A DNA stretch of 49,097 bases from Grammothele lineata (lineage: Eukaryota > Basidiomycota > Agaricomycetes > Polyporales > Polyporaceae). The translations under genes and the position numbers were made by a program. The stretch lies in contig NDFF03000081.1 of NCBI GenBank assembly GCA_002150815.3, forward strand, positions 1 to 49,097, given 5' to 3'. Shown here one piece after another: positions 42,057 through 49,097 of this stretch (position 1 is its first letter; each line of letters begins with the position of its first letter). The notes under the pieces were generated by a model. It was not told the origin of the DNA. It did no database searches and saw only the letters and a program-made list of their open reading frames with translations.

Positions 42057-42611
42057 ATGCATGACATTAGCCATTCACATTTGGTCGGAGCGGCTCAAGT
42101 CATAATTAATAGGGAGACTATTTACTACCGCAACCCCAGCAGCAACGCACTTTTCATGGACCTACTTCTCATGCTGGGTGATTATAGCGACCAGGCCTAT
42201 TTTGGCTTGAGGACCTTTGGGGTGTCTGTTCCCTACGCGTCAGGAACCATTCAGCTGAACTTGGTAAGATACACCGAACATGGTGTTTCACAAGTGGAGG
42301 GAAATAGGGTGGCTATTGCACTTTTCTCCAAGCGCATCATGTGTCAACTGTGGCCCAAAGTAATAGGGTGCAACCCAGGAAAACGCACAAGGGTAGAGGA
42401 CTTGATCAGGGCATCACAAGGTGAAATGGACTTGCGTCAGTTGCTTTTAAAGTCTCATGTACCTGATCAACCACACATCTTGACAAAATCGAAGCGACGA
42501 GGTCGGCAAGTAACAGAGTGGTATCTCAAGCATGTCTATGTGATTGTTAAACTTAGGGGAGAAGTCAAATATGAGACTGGGTCTTGGAGAACATGTGCAG
42601 TAGCTATGTGA
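42057..42611 (+). pseudogene. Unidentified ORF with beta-helix-like pattern, 184 aa
   Basis: MHDISHSHLVGAAQVIINRE, then NPSSNALFMDLLLMLGDYSD, LRTFGVSVPYASGTIQLNLV, YTEHGVSQVEGNRVAIALFS. The LGDY, PYASGT, EHGV and NRVAIALF spacing resembles the distal half of a double-stranded beta-helix oxygenase as found in several basidiomycete families (His of EHGV, Arg of NRV). No clear H-x-D is present. The C-terminal part has basic residues and drifts. No upstream exon is obvious, so I treat it as a relic. Assignment is tentative. Confidence 0.35.
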
Positions 42612-44320
42612 TTAAGGAGGGAGATCAACAGTCTGTGCACTGGCAGATACAAGGCCAAAAAGAGCCAGCATAGACTAATAATGACTCAGTTGCGAGGCAT
42701 CGCAGTCAATGGTGGTATCTGACGCAACCTTGAGGAGCTTGTGCGACACAATAGATACAAGAAAGGGTGAGAATCAGTACTAGCATGAGGGGCTCCCAGC
42801 CAGCGACGGCATGTCAACGAGCACCTTTCCGTCCCCCAGGGTGACAAGTGCCAGTGTGCGCATTCCCACACTTCCTAGCATGGCATCCTGTATTGCGGTA
42901 GAGTTTAGAGGTACCACTGGCATGCACAAGTGCTTATGTGGTGACGAGTTTTTTGTGTTACCTTAAATGAGAGGAACACTGGTGTTACACAGCAGCAGCA
43001 CAACATGAGGTGCGACAGCGGTACAAATATTGCGTAAATGAGTGGACAAGCTCCATCAAGGTAAGTACGGATACTGGGAGGGTGACAGGATAAGGTGAAT
43101 GAAAAATGAGAAATGAGTGTGGAACGTGCATAACAAGTGTGTGCGAGTTGGACATTGGAGTTGATGAGAGAGGTGAGCAGGGGCACGCGACAAGGCAAAG
43201 GAGTGGAGGTTACTACCGGTCAAACGATCACGTAGATAAGCAAAGGAAGGGAAATGATGCAAGCAGAATGGAAGACACAGATATGTCATTGCACGCAAAG
43301 ATGGAATTCATATAAAGCAATGATATTGACAAAGAAGAGTAGCTGCAGGGGTGGAAAGTTTGAAGTGCGTGCGAGGACAGGATGCATGGCGAGAGTAAGA
43401 GTGGGGGAGAGATAGAGTGTGTGCTAGATAGATAGACGAGTAAATATATACGAGATAGAAGCTGCGGTCAAGCAATGTTGAAGAGTGCCACGCCAGTGAA
43501 CTGGCCTATAAACCAGACGTGGAAATCTACCTGAGGCTTAGTGAGCAGCTTATATAAGCCCTTGTTGACGGTGACGGGGAGAGCCCGGGAGCACATTTGG
43601 ATGTGAATCTATACTCAACATGAGGGTGCATCTGTAGATAGAATGAGTGGGACAAACTGCTGCGTCGGCCTTGCACAAATGATGACGGGCGCTGTTGCCT
43701 TCATCACCTACATTCCCCTGCACAGCACAGGTTCTGCTGGATCTGCGAAGCTGAGTATCACCTTCCGTTAGAGGATTGCCTTCACACTGGTGGCAGAACT
43801 CAAACTGCAGGAATATAGTGGGCTGGTGAGAAGGAGGTTGAAGAACTATAAGAGGGAAGTACCTGGACATGCCAGCTGGGATCGGGAGGTGTGATGTCAC
43901 TATTGCTGATATACTGGATGAAAGTGCACGCGTGACGTGCGCTCAAGTTGATGAGATAAAACTCGATCAACTATTTGCCTGAGGGAATCGGACTAGACTC
44001 AAAGTTGGATGAGCTTCCTCAGTTGTTCGATGACGATGATGAAGTCTCTACCTCTGAGTAGCAGGGGATAGAAGGGATAGTACGATGACTAGAGTGGATA
44101 CGAGCGTTAGAAGTACTACACTTGAGCACTTGCTTACAAGGGGGACATTATGTACTAGGGTACCGCCGGTTGCAGCACGCTAGGGAGTTTCTCACGCAGC
44201 TCACATTTGAGGGGAAAGAATGTTCTCATTCTTCCTGCTCAGAGGCAGGGCTTTATATACTATGAGGTACGGGAACTATTCTAACAGATGCAAACATTGG
44301 AGTGCCATTGTTCTGACGAA
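42612..44320. other. No gene recognised
   Basis: Short frames only. A purine-rich, TAGATAGATAGA-containing stretch lies near 43420-43460. The 116-codon minus-strand frame at 43550-43900 has no recognisable motif. Confidence 0.35.
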
Positions 44321-44490
44321 GGACAATGGAGCATTGGACAATAGCATGTGTAGGACAATGAGAACATAGGGACAATGGCATAACGATGGACAATAATGTG
44401 GTAGACAATAGTCCATAGGGGACAATAGACGTACTGCATAATGAGGAATGAGAACAATAGACGTAGAGCGTAATAGAGCATAAGGACAAT
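44321..44490. repeat. GGACAAT direct-repeat array
   Basis: Seven exact GGACAAT words, nearly all on one strand, plus AGACAATAG and GAACAATAG variants, in 170 bp with 15-50 bp spacing. This looks like the subterminal array of another transposon end. No terminal repeat was assigned. Confidence 0.5.
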
Positions 44491-44561
44491 AGCTAGGGGC
44501 GTAGAGGACAAACAGAGGATGAAACTATAGTACAAATAGATGAGATAATCAATCTTCTGCC

Positions 44562-45327
44562 TTACAAAGTGATCACCTGGTCCGCTATATCAGATTCCTC
44601 TGTCTCTTCGTCGCCTCCGTTGCTTGACGCATTGTCGCTTTCATCACTCAACACATCCGGCGTCATGAGCTCCGGCGATGCCACTAAGGCACGGTCGCTG
44701 AACATCGTCAGGGCATCGTCGTTGGTAGGTGGGGTGACCAGGTCACGCAGTATAGTCTGCGGTAGGTTTGAGATGACTCTGCATGAAACGTATTCAATCA
44801 TACTTGCGGTATGACACGCGTGCCAGTGGACATTGTTGGCATGGTCTGTGCACACCTCTGCAGACACAAACATGTGGATAGTCTTGTGATCAGGGAAATG
44901 AAAACCTTTGTGGATGCAGAGCACCATTGGCACTGGGGGCATGCTGCATAGAGACATACTACTCACGCTAAGATACACCTCCCATACTGCCTGTGAAGCT
45001 TCATTATGGAGATCTGCACCCCTCTCATTACTGTAAGCAAATCCCGCTTATACAGAAGTGCAGCAAGCCGATTAGCAATGGAAGTACAGATTATCTTCTT
45101 GAAGTTCCTGCCATCACCAGCGTCGCTCTTCTTCTCAATAAGAATTGTGATGAACGCGAGCATGTCAGCGTGCTGTCAGTTGGTCCATTTGCTGGAGGAC
45201 TCTGTTGTGGCCGTATCTGCCCATGGCCATATCTGCCCATAGCCTTTGACTTCTGAGTTTTTGTAGTGCCAGAGGACTTCTTTGGCTCCTTAGTATGGCA
45301 CCGTGAGCCAGCTGCGGCTTTTGGCAC
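44562..45327 (-). pseudogene. Myb/SANT-like domain gene relic
   Basis: The minus strand begins MPKAAAGSRCHTKEPKK (45327). After a frameshift near 45165 it reads DMLAFITILIEKKSDAGDGR and NFKKIICTSIANRLAALLYK, the pattern of the fungal/plant Myb/SANT-like DNA-binding domain. It continues as VLCIHKGFHFPDHKTIHMFV and ends in an acidic tail (SDESDNASSNGGDEETEESD). This domain family often derives from Harbinger-type transposon accessory proteins. The expected Trp and start of the domain are lost, and frames change at least once. Confidence 0.5.
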
Positions 45328-45589
45328 TGAGGCTGAGATAGCAACTGGAACTGTACCAGAACTAGTCTGAAGTGGTGGAGACTGAGACGTGCCGATGATG
45401 AGTGGTGTAGCTCAGAGGAAAGCGAGGGATGTACGTGTATGATACAGGCTTGGAGGCGTACTCGACAGGTCAGCGAGAGGTATCTTGATGCATTTGGTTG
45501 CAGCCATCACAATGCATCATAGTGGTGACCACTCTATAATCTGTGATCAATAATGTGAATTATAGGAGTGATCCTGCATGGAAACTGGC

Positions 45590-45880
45590 CCTCACTGAAT
45601 AAGAAACACGCAGCAGGAAGTGTGCTGCCGTGCTGCACATGGCAGAGGTATGAGTGGGAGGGGACATTACCAACGGGTCTTTTGCACCACTGCATACAGT
45701 AGAAAGTATGCTGCCGCGCTGCACGCTGTATGGCACATGTCCTAGCATGCAGGCCTGCACTGCACTGACCCTCTAACACCTACTCTTCTGCTGCAGGATG
45801 TGCAGTCCCGCTGCACATTCCTGCTTTTGCTACATGTCATGTACAGTGCAGAAAGATATGACCCCCTAACCTCACCCTAA
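45590..45880. repeat. CTGCAC/GTGCAG word array
   Basis: Words such as GTGCTGCCGTGCTGCACA, GCTGCACGCTG and GTCCCGCTGCACATT recur. The same word family dominates 48190-48670. The two arrays could be the ends of one element spanning about 3 kb. A CCCTAACCTCACCCTAACCC stretch follows at about 45866. Confidence 0.4.
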
Positions 45881-46257
45881 CCCTCATAACCGGTCAAAAA
45901 GTTCAAAAGTGGTGGGTGAGGGGATAGTCAGGGAAGCTGAAACTTAGCATTGATACCGGTTGGCAGTGGAAGGCACCTCTGGCAGATCCCGAGCTGGGGT
46001 GTAGACGGTGATGATAGAAGGTGGAGAGGTCGACGTGAGGTAGGAAGGTAAGCCTCTGTCTGATGCGGAGTGTTTGTTGTAGATTCGTTCCCGGTGATAT
46101 ACCGATGAAATCGTGGAAGGTCGTAGACGCCAGGTAGGAATGAGTACAGGGATGCTCTGCTGCGGTAGGAGTGTTTGTAGTAGGTTCGTGTGCCGCAATA
46201 GGGAAAGATGGAGTGGTGATAGAGTCGTTTGGATGCAAGAGAAAGGCTAAGTGCTGA

Positions 46258-47325
46258 TTGATCCTCGTCCTGAACATAATTGCAAATGAGGTGCAGGGCG
46301 TCACAGAGGCCGTCGATACTGTCGGAGCTTGCGATAGGAGGGAGAGGGGAATGCTACAGAAAGCGATCGATGAAGAATTGTGGCCGGTCATCGGGTTCTC
46401 AACAAGTCTTGAAGGGTGGGTATCCGAGGATGACCGACCTCCAGAGCTCGCATACTTGCAGGAGGCGTGTCAGGAAGCACATCAAAGTGCACCTCAGGAC
46501 CAAGGTCGGGGTCTACCACGACCGACGAGGATGGGTCCACTACGATCAACAAAGACAAGACCAAGTGCGAACGTGGCCTCGCGGCATATTGCTCGCTCTA
46601 TATAGTTCCGTGTCGGAACCTACTCACAGCGACCTTTGTCGCGCACTTCGGTATAGTGGGCGCGGTCAGACCCTCTGTTATCCCATGTCCCGAGAGCTCC
46701 AGGTAGTGCTGGCATCTCAACATTTTATTTCATCCACAGCGCCGAGCTCCAGGAAGGAGGTATCAGGCGGCTAGTGCACGCTGCTATGCAACTCAATGGC
46801 TCTCGTAAAGGGGGCGGACGCGTCCTTCGGCACGCGGTAACCGATCGCAGACCCCGTACATACTGCAGACTGGTGTTTCCTGAACATGGTCACAGCCTCA
46901 AGGGTATCTCCATCCGGGTACATCCAGTCTACCCAAGGGAATGAGATGCTAAGGCACGGTGCCGTACAAATGGCAGCGCTCTACTACCATGCTACCCGCT
47001 CAGAAGGGATCGACATGAGGCCTCGCCGCAAATGTCCGTGCACCGTCCAGAACGCGAGGGAGATGGATCGCAGGATGTCTTGGAGAACAGTGATCGGTAA
47101 ACCCGTGAAGGACACGTGTCAGACTTTACCATCACTCCACTGCCGCTCGCGCATGGGGAGGGCGTCCTCGTCGTGGCACGTGCACACGCGCTCTCGACAA
47201 GCTGGAGCGAGGGCTTCAGGAGGAAGGCCTTGAGCTCTTACCGTGTCTGGTTGTCATCGAGGCACTTCAGAAGCATGGAGTGCACTCCGTCATTTAAAGC
47301 CATAGGATCTGCTCTGTGGAGCTAA
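46258..47325 (+). pseudogene. Degenerate gene of unknown family
   Basis: Coding-like segments in changing frames: DEELWPVIGFSTSLEGWVSE and DDRPPELAYLQEACQEAHQ (46370-46490); WVHYDQQRQDQVRTWPRGIL and LALYSSVSEPT (46535-46625); ALYYHATRSEGID (about 46970-47010) and NAREMDRRMSWRTVIGKPV (47050-47110); and FKAIGSALW near 47295-47325. The order and even spacing suggest one ancient gene broken by several frameshifts. I do not know the family. Confidence 0.4.
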
Positions 47326-48185
47326 GAGCTTGAAGGTGTGGGAAGCACTTTGGGCTTCTCAGAAGGTCAGCTGTGATTGGAGTATATGTTACGCGCACTA
47401 CCGCGTCGGCAGTCCTAGTACAGTCTCAATACTGCTACATTACCCGTATCACTGCGTCCACAGCCTTGATGTGCCGATCCTATCTTCTCTATCGCAGAAT
47501 ATAACCACGCATCACGATCGTCCATGCGTGAAAGGCCGTCTACGTGGGGTTTTTAAAAGGCCAGCTGTGACCGGAGGAATATAATCTCATCGATAGCATC
47601 GGTGAAGCGGACTTGGCGCGGTTCGCGTTTAATCGCTCAAGGATGTAATGAGTTTCGTAATGCTGACCTGAGCCACAGCCATGTACCAATGGTGACTGGA
47701 CATGGCAAAGAACTAGCTTAAGAGACGGTCATGAAAGTAGGCCAGAAAGCTCAGCACGATGTCCCCGCCAGGGCAATGGAAGTGAACAGCCCAGCATGTA
47801 TTTTATCTAGATAAATATAAGGAGATTGACTTCGTTAGTCACCATCTGCAGCCATGATCAGCTTCGTGCCGTCGAGTCCATACTCCGGTCTACATCAGCG
47901 TCAATTTGTGCAGGTATCAATCAACGTCTCACTACAGCTACCCCCATTAACAAACTGTCAAACAAAATTGATGCTCTGCTCTCTGAGCACCGTGTAGCAA
48001 TGAGGTAAGTAGTCCTCCTACCACGCGTTGCTCTGCTCTCTGAGCACCTCGTCAACATAAGTGAGCTGTTTCTCACTTACTACAGTGACTTACTATAGAA
48101 GGAACAACATTCAACATATACACCAGTGCGTGCAGCGGGGCAGCACTAGCACATACTTGTCCACATAGCTTAGTGGAGTACACTA
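47326..48185. other. No gene recognised
   Basis: Only short frames. CTCTGCTCTCTGAGCACC occurs twice close together, near 47973 and 48029, a minor direct duplication. Confidence 0.35.
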
Positions 48186-48670
48186 CATGCACGTGCAGCA
48201 GGGCAGCATGCCTGTGAGTAGCATGCACACGGGTGTGCTGCCCCGCTGCACACACTGCACACTGGTGCATGTGCTGCAAGGTGCACATACATACAAGTGT
48301 GCACCAATGCAATACATGCACCAGTGCACGCAGTGTGCTGTGGGGCAGCACACATACACATGTTTGCTGCAAGGCTATGTGCACACATGTGTGCTGCCCA
48401 GCTGCATGCACCAGTGTGTGTATTGCCTTGCTGCACACACACCACGGCATGCAGCAGGGCAGCACACTTATGTGCATGCAGCACAGCAGCATACATGCCA
48501 GTGTGCGCACCTGAGCTGCCCCCACCCAATATCCACACTACTTGGTGTGCACCACAGGCATGCAGCCCCGCTGCACACCTGCACCCACATGTATTATGTA
48601 CACACACCAACAGCGCTTTTCAGCAGCACACACACAGTATGCTGCCCAGCAGCACACTGAGTGCAGTGGC
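48186..48670. repeat. GCAGCAGGGCAGCACAC-type low-complexity array
   Basis: Dense TGTGCTGCC, CTGCACAC and GCAGCACAC words in both orientations. This creates long open frames on both strands rich in Cys, His and Ala, which I regard as artefacts. It is the same word family as 45590-45880. Confidence 0.5.
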
Positions 48671-48920
48671 CCCTCACAACAACAAGCAGACCCACAGGTG
48701 GGGTCACATCCTAATCGGGCAAGGCACACATGTCTAGGGTTAGGTCCACCATACCCTGTGAACCCCTACGAGGCCTCATAACCCACTTGTTCAACGCCTC
48801 CCTCACTACTCGCATCCTCGCCTCTCTCACAATTTACGTCCGTATTTCCTCCCTCTCTCCTAATCATTCCTCCCCCTCTCTGCTATCTAGCTAATACCCT
48901 TCCCTTTCTCCTGCTTTAGC

Positions 48921-49097
48921 GTCGCAGGCACGACATCAGGCACGGCTTCGCCACCGGTGGTCTACTCCCGGAATCCCCCTTCTCCCCGCCAGGCCTTTCC
49001 ACTCCCTCCCTCATCAACTCCATCGCACTCGACCTTTCCCTTACCTTGCGCTGGTTCGTCCAACACCACCCCCAACGTGACGTTCCCCTCTACATCC
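48921..49097 (+). CDS. Possible exon running off the window
   Basis: After a CT-rich stretch and a CAG acceptor-like site at 48924-48926, a plus frame reads RHDIRHGFATGGLLPESPFS and continues open to the last base. It could be the start of a gene to the right. Too short to identify. Confidence 0.2.

Noticed and set aside
45866..45892. CCCTAAC words resembling telomere repeat
   Set aside because: Only two or three imperfect units, no array; internal to the window and better explained as part of a transposon end.
48170..48781. Several 60-157 codon ORFs rich in Cys, His and Ala on both strands
   Set aside because: All arise from CTGCACAC/TGTGCTGCC low-complexity words; no start context, splice sites or domain.

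Overview
The window looks like a transposon-dense accessory region of a basidiomycete fungus, most likely an Agaricomycete. The pointers are many short (about 45-65 bp) GT-AG introns in almost every gene, a KDZ-type transposase next to a TET/JBP-like dioxygenase, a Tf1/sushi-type chromovirus, and two large intron-rich hAT elements. Nothing resembles a prokaryotic operon, rRNA or tRNA gene. All calls come from reading translations, splice sites, terminal repeats and target duplications by eye; no database search was run.

Layout. 1-3102: no convincing gene, but a GGACC-rich repeat array at 1767-1990. 3103-14163: a decayed Ty3/gypsy chromovirus with a 416-bp 5' LTR, a perfect 10-nt self-priming match between transcript start and primer-binding site, gag, a possible -1 frameshift site, and a pol broken by eight stop codons and a frameshift. 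A possible third ORF after pol is split by hAT1 (9165-13617, 8-bp target duplication, nearly intact BED-hAT transposase). No 3' LTR was found. 14309-14956: 3' half of a Tc1/mariner element, cut by the left end of a hAT-like element (hAT3, 14957). 16618-29544: a minus-strand KDZ unit, a TET/JBP-like gene followed 206 bp later by a KDZ transposase. The transposase is split by hAT2 (19712-26746; perfect 8-bp duplication GATCACCA), whose own transposase reads open across 12 exons (856 aa) and which carries a second, intact 433-aa gene on the opposite strand.

30183-30540: three 145/146-bp tandem units carrying a hairpin. 31283-32444: intact four-exon gene with an RNase H1 N-terminal (viroplasmin-like) domain, divergent from a seven-exon gene of unknown function at 32889-36096. 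36736-37250: cyclin-box pseudogene with an internal duplication. 37975-38905: TGTAACA-studded non-autonomous element. 39000-49097: mainly relics (a Myb/SANT-like domain, two unidentified degenerate genes, word-repeat arrays) in otherwise empty sequence.

How it fits together. Insertions are nested: gypsy, then hAT1; Tc1, then hAT3; KDZ, then hAT2. hAT2 and hAT3 share a related terminal repeat starting TAAGGCTGA. Each has, just inside its left end, a minus-strand ORF with the same kind of acidic tail. This suggests a two-gene hAT family whose second protein is undescribed as far as I can tell; it is the most novel item here. The KDZ plus TET/JBP pairing is an already known fungal association.
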